Assembly: GCA_031382215.1 (NCBI GenBank)
Contig: JANMYQ010000235.1
Coordinates: forward strand, 3,306 to 67,305
Direction: 5' to 3'
Length of the DNA stretch: 64,000 nucleotides
Source: LGRD01 sp031382215
Lineage (GTDB): Bacteria; Pseudomonadota; Gammaproteobacteria; Burkholderiales; Burkholderiaceae_C
The position numbers and the translations under genes were made by a program. This document shows, one piece after another, positions 34,363 to 42,166 of this stretch. The notes beneath the pieces were generated by a model, which searched no databases, was not told the origin of the DNA, and was given only the letters and a program-made list of their open reading frames with translations. Each line of letters starts with the position of its first letter. The stretch's first letter is position 1.

Positions 34363-35054
34363 GCCGCGGGCAGCGCGCAGGCCGACAGCACCGACTCGCG
34401 GACCGGGCCCGCGCCGAAGCGCTGCCGCACGTCGAGCCGCGCGGCCGTGCCGAGCCGCTCGCGCAGTTCCGCAGAATCGACCAGCTCGGCGATGGCCTGG
34501 CGGACCTCGGTGCTGTTGCGGCACAGAAAGCCGGTCTCGCCGTGCCGGACGACGTTGCGCGTGGCCGCCGAGTCCAGCGCGATGCAGGGCAGCCCGAGCG
34601 CCATCGCCTCGACCAGAAAGCCCACGGCGTCGCCGGCAGCCAGGTAGACCCAGCCGCACGCCAGGCGCTGCGCCCGTTCATGGTCGCTCTTCACCTCGAA
34701 CACGCCCACGTGGGCGGCTTTCAACGCCGCACGCGATTCGGCGGCGGTGGCGCCGATCCAGTTGAACGACAGGCCCAGGCTTTCGTCGCCCAGCAGCACC
34801 GCCAGTTGCGCAAAGGTGAGCGCACTGCGCGGCTGGTCGACGCCGCTGCTGGTGACGATCAGCGGCCGGCGCGCGGTGTTCGGCAGCGTCTCGAAGAAGA
34901 CGCGGCCGACCTGGATCACGCCCGCCTCGCCGCCCGGTGCCGCCAGCGCCGCGCGAAAGTCGGCCTCCAGGTCGGCCCTGGCGGCGGCGTCGGCAGGGCG
35001 CCCACGCAGACGCTGCGCCAGCCATCCCAAGAGCGTGCCGAACGGCCGCTTCAT
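34359..35054 (-). CDS. Short glycosyltransferase-like protein (C-terminal GT-B half only)
   Basis: A 231-residue protein matching only the nucleotide-sugar-binding half of a GT4/GT-B enzyme. After a variable N-terminus come VIQVGRVFFETLPNTARRPL, SFNWIGATAAE, YLAAGDAVGFLVEAMALGLP (the acidic motif) and RNVVRHGETGFLCRN. The usual N-terminal acceptor Rossmann domain is absent, and the start region (MKRPFGTLLGWLAQRL) does not look truncated by a frameshift. It may be a stand-alone or partner-dependent transferase. It lies between the initiating sugar transferase (26 bp) and the NRPS (4-bp overlap), so its expression is tied to the NRPS. Confidence 0.68.
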   Translation of the reverse strand: MKRPFGTLLGWLAQRLRGRPADAAARADLEADFRAALAAPGGEAGVIQVGRVFFETLPNTARRPLIVTSSGVDQPRSALTFAQLAVLLGDESLGLSFNWIGATAAESRAALKAAHVGVFEVKSDHERAQRLACGWVYLAAGDAVGFLVEAMALGLPCIALDSAATRNVVRHGETGFLCRNSTEVRQAIAELVDSAELRERLGTAARLDVRQRFGAGPVRESVLSACALPAA

Positions 35055-35080
35055 GCTCCAGGGCACCGCAGACGCGGCGC

Positions 35081-35758
35081 TCAACGCGCGCCGTCGCGCC
35101 GCAGCACGACCTTGACCGTCTTGAACAGCACGACCAGGTCGCCCCAGGGCGTGCGCGTCTCCACGTAGGTGCGGTCGAGCGCCACGCGCTCGTCGTAGGT
35201 GGTGTCGCTGCGCCCGCTGACCTGCCACAAGCCGGTGATGCCGGGCGGCACCGACAGGTAGTGCCAGCGGGTGCGGCCGTATTTGGTGAGTTCGTCCACG
35301 GTGATCGGGCGCGGGCCGACCAGCACCATCTCGCCGCGCAGCACGTTCACCAGTTGTGGCAGTTCATCCAGGCTGGTGCGGCGCAGGAAGTCGCCGATCG
35401 GGGTCACGCGCGGGTCGTTGCCGAGCTTGCGGTCGCGCTCCCATTCGGCACGCGCCGCGGGGTCGTTCTGCAGCAGCTCGGCCAGCATCTCTGCGGCGTT
35501 CATGCGCATCGTGCGGAACTTCAGGCAACGGAACAAGCGGCCGTCGCGCCCGACGCGGTAATGGCCGAACAGCACCGGCCCGTGGTCCTGGCGCCGCACC
35601 AGCCAGGCCACCAGCAGCATCACCGGGCTCAACGCCACCAGGATCAGCAAGGCCGCAACACGGTTCAGAAAGATCGACAGGCTTTCGAGCCACGGGCGGC
35701 GGCCAAAGGCCGATCGACGGACCTCCAGTGCCTGGGCCAGGTACACGGATACGCTCAT
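35081..35758 (-). CDS. Initiating sugar transferase (WcaJ/EpsL-type undecaprenyl-phosphate sugar-1-phosphate transferase)
   Basis: A 225-residue bacterial sugar transferase (PF02397 type). One membrane helix (FLNRVAALLILVALSPVMLLVAWL, about residues 31-54) precedes the catalytic domain with GHYRVGRDGRLFRCLKFRTM, TSLDELPQLVNVL, GEMVLVGPRP and PGITGLWQVSGR. It loads the first sugar phosphate onto undecaprenyl phosphate, starting the repeat unit. ATG 35758 follows a strong AAGGAGG. Short length and lack of the four extra N-terminal helices of WbaP fit the monotopic PglC/EpsL subgroup. It heads the operon sugar transferase-GT-NRPS. Confidence 0.9.
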   Translation of the reverse strand: MSVSVYLAQALEVRRSAFGRRPWLESLSIFLNRVAALLILVALSPVMLLVAWLVRRQDHGPVLFGHYRVGRDGRLFRCLKFRTMRMNAAEMLAELLQNDPAARAEWERDRKLGNDPRVTPIGDFLRRTSLDELPQLVNVLRGEMVLVGPRPITVDELTKYGRTRWHYLSVPPGITGLWQVSGRSDTTYDERVALDRTYVETRTPWGDLVVLFKTVKVVLRRDGAR

Positions 35759-35801
35759 GGTGACCTCCTTGAAAAACACGCTTCACACCGTGTTTCTCTA
35801 C

Positions 35802-35839
35802 GCACACCATGTGCCAGGGTTTCCCCCTAATTTGAGGGG
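35802..35839 (-). promoter_or_regulatory. Candidate sigma-54 promoter and inverted motif upstream of the sugar transferase
   Basis: On the minus strand TGGCAC-ATGGT-GTGCG (35816-35801) keeps the GG and GC of the -24/-12 consensus. Immediately upstream is CCTCAAATTAGGGGG (35837-35823), which includes a CCCCT/AGGGG inverted repeat (35824-35828 with 35835-35839). The same 15-mer with one change occurs at 38490-38504. The rest of the 233-bp gap between epsG and the sugar transferase shows nothing recognisable beyond the downstream Shine-Dalgarno. Confidence 0.5.
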
Positions 35840-35991
35840 TCGTGATTTTGTGACCAATCACACAAGTTAGGCCCCGAAATGTCGCCAATTCCGCTTATCC
35901 ACGGGATTCGACCCCGACATTGCCCCTGCACCGCACCCCGCTGGGGTGATCGGGCACCACGATTGCACGCCGCGCCCGCGCGGGGGGCAGC

Positions 35992-36894
35992 TCAGTTCTG
36001 GTTCATCACGATGCCGGCGAGCTCGGCTGGCCCCTTGGACAGGGCCTCGACCAGCGCCGACATCGACTTCATCGAGGTCTTGCCCTGGCGCCCGATGGCC
36101 AGTGCCGCGCCGCAGGTGGCGGCGATCACGCGCACGTCGGCGCCGTGCACGGCGGCCGGCGTGTCGACCAGCACATGGTCGAACTTCTTCAGGAACTCCT
36201 GCATCAGCAGGCGGAAGTTCGCGCCCTGCACGAGTTCGAGCGGGTTCGGTGGCACGGTGCCGACCGGCAACACGTACAGGCTGGGCAGGTCGGCGGTGCG
36301 CGTGACCGCGGTGTCGGTGCGGCCCGACAGCAGGCCGCTCAGGCCGGAGCTGCTGTCGACTCCGAACACCTGGTGCTGGCGCGGGGTGCGCATGTCGGCA
36401 TCGACGAGCAAGGTGCGGCTGCCGAGCTGGCTCAGCGCGACCGCCATGTTGGCGGCGAAGAAGGTCTTGCCGTCTCCCTTGTCGGGGCTGACGATGGCCA
36501 GCGCGCGGCGCGGCGCGTCGGCACCCAGCACGCCCATCAGCAACTGGCTGCGCAGGTCGCGAATGGCCTCGGCCTGAGCGCTGAAGGGGTCGGACGCAAC
36601 GATCAGTTCGGCGCGGTTGCGCTGGTTCGTGTCGAGCGCATACGGGTAGTGGAACTGCTGCGACAGGGCCCACAGCACGTCGTCGTTGTCGATGAGCCCG
36701 AGCGCCACCGCGGCGTCGCCGAAGCGCAGGTTGTTCTGGCGCTGGTAGGTGCTCACGTCGGTCACCTGCTTGAGCGTCAGCTTGCGGGCCCGCACCAGAA
36801 CGTCGCCGATGCTCTGGTCGACCACGATGTTTTCGTTCGCGTCGTCCAGCGGCGAAAGTGCGTTCGCCAGCGAGACTTCCAGGTCGCGCATCAT
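35992..36894 (-). CDS. epsG: Chain-length tyrosine-kinase-like protein EpsG (BY-kinase/ParA ATPase with MshEN-like N-terminus)
   Basis: A 300-residue cytoplasmic ATPase that partners the EpsF membrane protein to set polysaccharide chain length. The C-terminal half has Walker A SPDKGDGKT (136-144) and Walker A' LLVDADMR (162-169), as in CpsD/CapB/Wzc kinases. No C-terminal tyrosine cluster is present; the protein ends GIVMNQN, as in EpsG-type members. Residues about 25-85 (IGDVLVRARKLTLKQV, QRQNNLRFGDAAVALGLI) resemble the MshEN/GspE N-terminal domain, which binds cyclic di-GMP in other proteins. The start overlaps the epsF stop as ATGA. Confidence 0.83.
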   Translation of the reverse strand: MMRDLEVSLANALSPLDDANENIVVDQSIGDVLVRARKLTLKQVTDVSTYQRQNNLRFGDAAVALGLIDNDDVLWALSQQFHYPYALDTNQRNRAELIVASDPFSAQAEAIRDLRSQLLMGVLGADAPRRALAIVSPDKGDGKTFFAANMAVALSQLGSRTLLVDADMRTPRQHQVFGVDSSSGLSGLLSGRTDTAVTRTADLPSLYVLPVGTVPPNPLELVQGANFRLLMQEFLKKFDHVLVDTPAAVHGADVRVIAATCGAALAIGRQGKTSMKSMSALVEALSKGPAELAGIVMNQN

Positions 36895-38327
36895 GATGTC
36901 CCCAATCGCAGCGTTTGTGGCCCCGAACCCGCGAGCACGCGGCCGCGCAGGCTGCCCTGCCGCGACGCACTTTCGCTGGCCGGCAACACGCCCAGCATCG
37001 GCACGCCCAGGCGTTCGATCACGTCTTGTGCGGTACGCAGGCGGCGGTCGCCCAGCTCGCGCACGAACACCGCCCCAAGCGCCAGCAGCGCGCCCAGCAC
37101 CAGCGCCACCGCGGCGTTCAGCGCGGTCTTGGGCGACGACGGCCGCGGCGGCGGGCTGGCCGTCTTCAGGCTCGACACATTGGTCTGCTTCAGCTGGCTT
37201 TCCAGATCGCTCTGCGACAGGCGCGCGAGCGCCGAGTCGTAAGCGCGCTGGGCGCTTTCGACGTCGCGCTGCAGCACCGCGGCCTCGTCGCGCTGGCCCT
37301 TCAACTGCAGCAGCTTGGCGCGCTGCGAGTCGAGCGAGGCCGCCACCTGGCCGACGCGCGAACGGTTGACTTCGTTGGCCACGCCCAGGCCGCGCACGAC
37401 GCGCTGGCTTTCGAACCGGATGCGCGCACGCGTTTGTGCGATGTTGGACTTGAGCTCGATCACCTGCGGGTGTTGCTCGCGCAGGCGCGATTCGAGTTCG
37501 AGCAGGCGCGACTCCTGTTGCGCCAGCGAGGCGTTCAGCTCGCCCAACAGCGGGCTGGAGATGACCTCGGGCAGGCTGTCCACACTGCGCCCGGCCTCGC
37601 GCTCGCGGCTGGCGGTCTCGGACGCGAGCGCCTGCAGGGTGACGAGCTGCGACGAGAGTTCGGCCAGGCGCGCGTTTTCCACGTCGAGCCGCTCGTCGCT
37701 GGCGATGATGCCCTTGGCCTGCTGGAACACCGACAGGCGGTGCTGCGCGGCTTCGAGCGCTTCGCGCGCGCCCTTGGCGCGCTCGTCGAAGAACTGGTTG
37801 AACTTGCGCGCCGGATCGACGCGCAACGAGAGCGTGGTCTCGATGTAGGCCCTGACGACCGCGTTGGCCATGTCCGCGGCGAACACGCGGTCGGGCGCGG
37901 TGTACTGCACGGTCATGATGCTGCCCTCGCGCGAGGGCTTGATGTCGAGGTCTTTCGACAGGCGCGCGGCCAACCAGACCGGAAAATCGCCGACGCCATC
38001 GGTGTCTTCGAGCCACTTGGCGCGGTGCCTGGCGTCGTCCATCAGGCGCAGGTCGACCAGCGCGCGCAGCATCACGCGCTCGCTCTGGATCACGTTCGCT
38101 TCATTGGCCATGTGGGCGCTGAGCATCGGCCCGGCAAAGCTGGTGCCGGCGCCGGTGCCGGCAAGGGGGTCGGGCGTTTTCACGTCCACCAGCACCGACG
38201 CAGTGGCGGTGTACTGGCGCGGCAGCAGCAGGCTCACGCCCACGACTCCCAGCACGATCAGCAGTTGCACCGCCAGCGCCAGCTTCCAGCGCGCTTTCAG
38301 GACTGTGATGAACTGTTCGATCGACAT
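36891..38327 (-). CDS. epsF: Chain-length determinant protein EpsF (Wzz/PCP family)
   Basis: A 478-residue polysaccharide co-polymerase. An N-terminal helix (LALAVQLLIVLGVVGVSLLL, about 17-36) and a C-terminal helix (LNAAVALVLGALLALGAVFV, near 405-425) flank a long periplasmic coiled-coil region rich in Glu, Gln, Arg and Leu. The proline-rich SPPPRPSSPK before the second helix is the Wzz signature. It controls the polymer length made by the Wzy-like protein and recruits EpsG, which is translationally coupled. No Wza-type outer-membrane exporter is encoded in the window. Confidence 0.86.
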   Translation of the reverse strand: MSIEQFITVLKARWKLALAVQLLIVLGVVGVSLLLPRQYTATASVLVDVKTPDPLAGTGAGTSFAGPMLSAHMANEANVIQSERVMLRALVDLRLMDDARHRAKWLEDTDGVGDFPVWLAARLSKDLDIKPSREGSIMTVQYTAPDRVFAADMANAVVRAYIETTLSLRVDPARKFNQFFDERAKGAREALEAAQHRLSVFQQAKGIIASDERLDVENARLAELSSQLVTLQALASETASREREAGRSVDSLPEVISSPLLGELNASLAQQESRLLELESRLREQHPQVIELKSNIAQTRARIRFESQRVVRGLGVANEVNRSRVGQVAASLDSQRAKLLQLKGQRDEAAVLQRDVESAQRAYDSALARLSQSDLESQLKQTNVSSLKTASPPPRPSSPKTALNAAVALVLGALLALGAVFVRELGDRRLRTAQDVIERLGVPMLGVLPASESASRQGSLRGRVLAGSGPQTLRLGTS

Positions 38328-38368
38328 GTCATTTGCTCCACCGCGCCCAAGGGTTCACCCAGGCCCCT

Positions 38369-38383
38369 AGCAAGCTTGAAGCC
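38369..38383 (-). promoter_or_regulatory. Weak sigma-54-like promoter upstream of epsF
   Basis: On the minus strand GGGCTT-CAAGC-TTGC followed by TA keeps the essential GG-N10-GC of -24/-12 promoters and ends 42 bp before the epsF start. The -24 half is a poorer match than at 24931. The 15-bp motif at 38490-38504 lies about 107 bp upstream of it, a usual enhancer distance. Confidence 0.35.
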
Positions 38384-38485
38384 CGGTCGGGTGGGTCGAC
38401 CGAGACTTCCTTCGCGGCCCGACCCGATTCCAGGGCCGGTTTACCTCGTGGAAGAGGCTCTGGCGGGCCGGATCGGCGCTCCGCC

Positions 38486-39664
38486 CTACCCCCCTAAGTT
38501 GAGGTGCTGGAAGAAGAATCGCAGCATCTCGCGGGTGGCATCGGGGCCTTTCGGGTCGGTGTACGAACCACTGGCGTCACCGCCAGACCAGGCGTGGCCG
38601 GCGCCGTGGACCTGCCAGTGTTCGACTCGCGCCCGGCCCTGTGCGTCCGGGTGGACCGTGCGGGTGAAGCGGCGCCCGTGCGCGGAGACGCCAGGTTCGA
38701 CCCTCGGCGCCGCGCTGGCCTCGGCTTGCAACAGCCCGGCCACGAGACGTTCGCCGTTGTGCGGGTGCACGGTGGTGTCGTGATCGCCGTGGAACACGAT
38801 CGTGGGCACCGGCCTGGGCGCGGCCGCCGGGCTCAGGCCGGCTTCGCGGCGCGGCTGCGCGGTGGCAGTGCCGCTCTTCATCACGGCAAGGGCCGACATC
38901 ACATCGTGTGCCGAGCTTGAAGGCAGACCGGAGTGAACGCCCACAGCAGCGAACACGTCCGGGTAGGCCTGGCCCAGAACGGCCGCCATCGCTCCGCCGG
39001 CGGACAGGCCGGCCACGTACACACGGCGCGGGTCCACGCCATGCGCTTTCATCACGGCCTGGGTCAGGTCAGCGATCAAAGCGGGCTCGCCACGGCCACG
39101 CTGCTGGTGGTTGGGCTTGAACCAGTTCCAGCACGCGGCCGGGTTGGCGCCCTGCGCCTGCGCCGGGTACAGCACGATGAAGCCCTGCTCGGCGGCGCGC
39201 CGGTTCATGCCGGTGCCGACGGCAAAGTCGTCGGGGTTCTGCTTGCAGCCATGCAGCATCACCACCAGCGCCAGTGGGCCGGCGTGCGGGCCTGGCGGCA
39301 CGTAGATCTTGTAGTCGCGCGTCAGCCCGGCATGGGTGTGGGTGGCCCGCGTGAAGTGGCCGGCTTCGACCGACTGAACAGCTTGACTGGACTGACCGGG
39401 CGACGCGGAGCGCGCGGCCGGCGCCGATGAAGCGGCCGCAACCGCTGCAACAGGCTCAGCCGCCGAAACCACCGCAACCGTTTCAGTCACCGCAACCGCC
39501 TCGATGCGCGGAAGAGCCCGCAGCACCGGCGCGGCCGGCGCCACGCCACCTGCTGCGTCGGCGCCCTTCATGGCACGCTGCAGCACCGCGGTGGCTTCGT
39601 TCAGGCGGCCAGCCCGCGTGAGGCGGGTGGCTTCTTGCATCAGGTCTTGCAGGCATTCGTTCAT
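38486..39664 (-). CDS. PHB-depolymerase-family (LpqC-type) esterase
   Basis: A 392-residue alpha/beta hydrolase. An N-terminal stretch of about 100 residues, rich in Ala and Val, precedes the catalytic domain. That domain has LVVMLHGCKQNPDDFA, the nucleophile serine in VAGLSAGGAM, the acid in FHGDHDTTVHP and the histidine in HGAGHAWSGG. This family includes intracellular-type polyhydroxybutyrate depolymerases and feruloyl-like esterases; no clear signal peptide is seen. It lies 29 bp after a ribbon-helix-helix regulator on the same strand and is probably repressed by it. Its last codons contain the 15-bp motif also found before the sugar-transferase gene. Confidence 0.83.
   Translation of the reverse strand: MNECLQDLMQEATRLTRAGRLNEATAVLQRAMKGADAAGGVAPAAPVLRALPRIEAVAVTETVAVVSAAEPVAAVAAASSAPAARSASPGQSSQAVQSVEAGHFTRATHTHAGLTRDYKIYVPPGPHAGPLALVVMLHGCKQNPDDFAVGTGMNRRAAEQGFIVLYPAQAQGANPAACWNWFKPNHQQRGRGEPALIADLTQAVMKAHGVDPRRVYVAGLSAGGAMAAVLGQAYPDVFAAVGVHSGLPSSSAHDVMSALAVMKSGTATAQPRREAGLSPAAAPRPVPTIVFHGDHDTTVHPHNGERLVAGLLQAEASAAPRVEPGVSAHGRRFTRTVHPDAQGRARVEHWQVHGAGHAWSGGDASGSYTDPKGPDATREMLRFFFQHLNLGG
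38490..38504 (-). promoter_or_regulatory. 15-bp motif shared with the sugar-transferase promoter
   Basis: CCTCAACTTAGGGGG on the minus strand, identical in 14 of 15 positions to 35837-35823. It overlaps the last codons of the esterase gene and lies about 160 bp upstream of epsF, so it may be an activator site for the epsFG operon. Confidence 0.45.
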
Positions 39665-39693
39665 TCGGCGTTCTCCAGGTCGGAATCAGGTGA

Positions 39694-40095
39694 TCAACGT
39701 TGGCGACCGGCCAGCGCGGCCTTCACCGCCGGGCTGGCGTGCAGCGCGCCCAGCACGTCGATCGAATCGATCGTGGCCAGCGCCAGTTCGGGGGTCACGT
39801 CGTCGGCGATGGTGGCCAGGCCCAGTACGCGGATCTGCAAGGTCTGGTGCGCTGCCTGCACTGCGCGCAACTGCTCTGCGCTGAAGTGCTGCAGGCCCAG
39901 CACCAGCGTCTTGCGCGCGACCACCTGCTTCACCGCGTCGGCATGGGTGCCGAGGTGGTTGCGGATGGCGGTGCGGATGAAGTCGGTGCGGTTGCCGTAG
40001 AAGCCCTCGGCGACAAGCAGGTCGATCTGCCCAAGGTCAACGTAACCGAGGTTGATGGTGATCTTCTCGGAATCGGTGAGCGCTTTGGATTTCAT
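39694..40095 (-). CDS. Ribbon-helix-helix (CopG/Arc-type) transcriptional regulator
   Basis: A 133-residue protein. Residues about 10-48 (KITINLGYVDLGQIDLLVAEGFYGNRTDFIRTAIRNHL in outline) form a beta strand and two helices as in CopG repressors. The remaining 85 residues form a helical domain seen in a Betaproteobacterial family of uncharacterised RHH regulators. A symmetric four-half-site operator lies 5 bp upstream of its start codon (40101-40136), so it very probably represses itself and the downstream esterase gene. Confidence 0.82.
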   Translation of the reverse strand: MKSKALTDSEKITINLGYVDLGQIDLLVAEGFYGNRTDFIRTAIRNHLGTHADAVKQVVARKTLVLGLQHFSAEQLRAVQAAHQTLQIRVLGLATIADDVTPELALATIDSIDVLGALHASPAVKAALAGRQR

Positions 40096-40100
40096 GGCGC

Positions 40101-40136
40101 CATCCTAGCACCATCCATATGGATGTCTTAAGGATG
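40101..40136. promoter_or_regulatory. Symmetric RHH operator CATCC-N6-CATCC-ATAT-GGATG-N6-GGATG
   Basis: Four perfect 5-bp half-sites at 40101-40105, 40112-40116, 40121-40125 and 40132-40136. Both outer spacers are exactly 6 bp and the central CATCCATATGGATG is a perfect 14-bp palindrome. It starts 5 bp upstream of the RHH start codon. Spaced half-sites on this scale suit cooperative binding of two RHH dimers. Confidence 0.75.
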
Positions 40137-40210
40137 GTTAATCGCCAACTTGCGCCCCGGCGCCCCGCAACGGCGCACCGCTGCACCAGCACAGCTGCGT
40201 CCAACCCCCG

Positions 40211-40612
40211 TCAGGAACGGCCGACGCGATCCATTGCCGCTTTGCCGGCCAGTGCCGACGCTGCGCTGACCAGCGCGCCCCAGGCCATGTCGAGCCCGGC
40301 GATCCAGACCGGCCACTGCTTCAAGGTGGCCAGGTTCGTCAGGTCGTAGGTCGCGTAAGCGAAAAAGCCGAACAGCGCGCCCTTCACCATGGCGTTGCGC
40401 CGGTCCGTCGCAGGAACCACGGCAAACACCACCAGGCCGACGGCGTAGACCAGGTAGAACAGCGCGGCCACGCCGAGCCGCGGCGACTCTGCCATCAGGT
40501 GGCCGATGCCCTGCTGGTAAAGCGGCGTGGCAACCAGGCCGAGCCAGAGCGCGTCGAGCGCCAGCATCACCGCAGCGGTCGCCGCGTAGGCCAGCAAGTG
40601 CTTCTTGTTCAT
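40211..40612 (-). CDS. DUF2177 family membrane protein
   Basis: A 133-residue protein with four membrane helices. KHLLAYAATAAVMLALDALWLG begins it, then PRLGVAALFYLVYAVGLVVFAV, then MVKGALFGFFAYATYDLTNLATLKQW and a final Ala-rich helix. The YDLTNLATLKxWP segment is the DUF2177 hallmark. Function is unknown. Its ATG overlaps the fumC stop (ATGA), so it is translated with fumarase. Confidence 0.85.
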   Translation of the reverse strand: MNKKHLLAYAATAAVMLALDALWLGLVATPLYQQGIGHLMAESPRLGVAALFYLVYAVGLVVFAVVPATDRRNAMVKGALFGFFAYATYDLTNLATLKQWPVWIAGLDMAWGALVSAASALAGKAAMDRVGRS

Positions 40613-42030
40613 GTCTTTCCCTCGTGCGGGTCGAGCATGCGATGCGGGCCGAGCATGCGACTCGGGTCCACCCAGGCGTCGAACTGCTCGGCGCTCACCG
40701 CTCCGAGCGCGAGCGCCGCTTCGCGCAGCGTGCTGCCTTGCCGTTGTGCGTGCTTGGCGATCTGCGCCGCGCGGTCGTAGCCGATGTGCGGCACCAGCGC
40801 GGTGACGAGCATCAGCGAGCGCTGCAGCAGTTCGTCGACACGCGCCTCGTTGACCTGCAGGCCGGCCACGCAATGCTGCGCAAAACCGTTCATCGCATCG
40901 GCCAGCAGGCGCAGGCTGTCGAGGATGTTCAGCGCGATCAGCGGCTTGTAGACGTTGAGCTCGAAGTGGCCCTGCGACGCCGCGAAGCCGATCGCCGCGT
41001 CGTGCCCCAGCACCTGCGCGCACACCATGCTCAGCGCCTCGACCTGCGTCGGGTTGACCTTGCCGGGCATGATGGAACTGCCGGGTTCGTTCTCGGGCAG
41101 TTGCAGTTCGCCCAGACCGGCGCGCGGGCCGCTGCCCATCAGGCGGATGTCGCCGCTGATCTTGGTGAGCGCGATCGCCAGCATCTTCAAGCCCGCGTGC
41201 AGCGCCACCAGCGCTTCGTGCCCCGCCATCGCGGCAAACAGGTTGGGCGCCTGCACCAGCGGCAAGCTCAATCGCTGAGCCAGCAGCGCCGCGACCCGCG
41301 AGCCGAACTCGGGATGCGTGTTCAGCCCGGTGCCGACGGCGGTGCCACCGATTGCGAGCGAATGCACCGGCACCAGCGCTTGCCGGATGGCGACGGCGCA
41401 CATCGCGAGCTGCGCCTCGAAGCCGCCGAACTCCTGGCCGAGCGTGACCGGCGTGGCGTCTTGCAGGTGGGTGCGGCCGATCTTCACGACGTCGGCCCAG
41501 GCGTGTGCCTTGGCATTCAAGGCGGCGCGCAGGCCATCGAGCGCCGGCAGCAGGCGTTGCTGCGCCTGCAAGGCTGCGGCAAGGTGCATCGCGGTCGGGA
41601 ACACGTCGTTCGACGACTGGCCGAGGTTCACGTGATCGTTCGGGTGCACGCGCCGCTGCGCGCCGAGCCCGCCACCGAGCGCGCGCGAGGCCAGGCTCGC
41701 CACCACCTCGTTGACATTCATGTTGCTCTGCGTGCCCGAGCCGGTCTGCCAGACCGAGAGCGGGAACTGATCGTCGAACTCGCCTTGCGCAACCTGCCAC
41801 GCTGCCGCGGCAATCACATCGGCCTTGATCGCATCGAGCAGACCGAGCTCGCGATTGACGCAGGCCGCGGCCCATTTGACGAGCGCCAACGCATGCACGA
41901 CAGGCAAGGGCATGCGCTGCTCGCCGATCGCGAAGAAGTGCAGGCTGCGCGCCGTCTGCGCGCCCCACAGCGCATCGACAGGAACGTCGATGGGACCGAA
42001 GCTGTCGGTTTCGGTGCGGCTGGAAGTCAT
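40609..42030 (-). CDS. fumC: Class II fumarate hydratase
   Basis: A 473-residue homotetrameric fumarase interconverting fumarate and malate. It contains VWQTGSGTQSNMNVNEV, the substrate-binding HPNDHVNLGQSSNDVFPTAMH, the catalytic-His region KIGRTHLQDATPVTLGQEF, and the fumarase superfamily signature GSSIMPGKVNP with the mobile-loop serine. ATG 42030 gives the standard N-terminus; an in-frame ATG nine bases earlier is possible. The C-terminus carries a six-residue tandem repeat, RMLGPH-RMLDPH, from an 18-bp duplication just before the end, not usual in the family. Confidence 0.95.
   Translation of the reverse strand: MTSSRTETDSFGPIDVPVDALWGAQTARSLHFFAIGEQRMPLPVVHALALVKWAAACVNRELGLLDAIKADVIAAAAWQVAQGEFDDQFPLSVWQTGSGTQSNMNVNEVVASLASRALGGGLGAQRRVHPNDHVNLGQSSNDVFPTAMHLAAALQAQQRLLPALDGLRAALNAKAHAWADVVKIGRTHLQDATPVTLGQEFGGFEAQLAMCAVAIRQALVPVHSLAIGGTAVGTGLNTHPEFGSRVAALLAQRLSLPLVQAPNLFAAMAGHEALVALHAGLKMLAIALTKISGDIRLMGSGPRAGLGELQLPENEPGSSIMPGKVNPTQVEALSMVCAQVLGHDAAIGFAASQGHFELNVYKPLIALNILDSLRLLADAMNGFAQHCVAGLQVNEARVDELLQRSLMLVTALVPHIGYDRAAQIAKHAQRQGSTLREAALALGAVSAEQFDAWVDPSRMLGPHRMLDPHEGKT
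40625..40660 (-). repeat. 18-bp tandem duplication in the fumC C-terminus
   Basis: Two adjacent 18-bp units, 40643-40660 and 40625-40642, encode RMLGPH and RMLDPH directly before the last four codons. They differ at few positions. Confidence 0.7.
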
Positions 42031-42166
42031 GCGGGGCATTCTGCGCTGCATCTTTGCGCCAGGCCTGCATCCGGTGGCGAAAGACCTGCGTATTGCAGAG
42101 GGTGCCGGTTGCATCTTCTTGGTTTCGCAACCGGCCTTCCTTCAACCCTCGTCCAGGAGTACCGAC

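Noticed and set aside
22231..38327. Exosortase/PEP-CTERM sorting system in the EPS locus
   Set aside because: EpsF/EpsG-type genes often accompany exosortase B, but no exosortase gene or PEP-CTERM tail was seen in the window.
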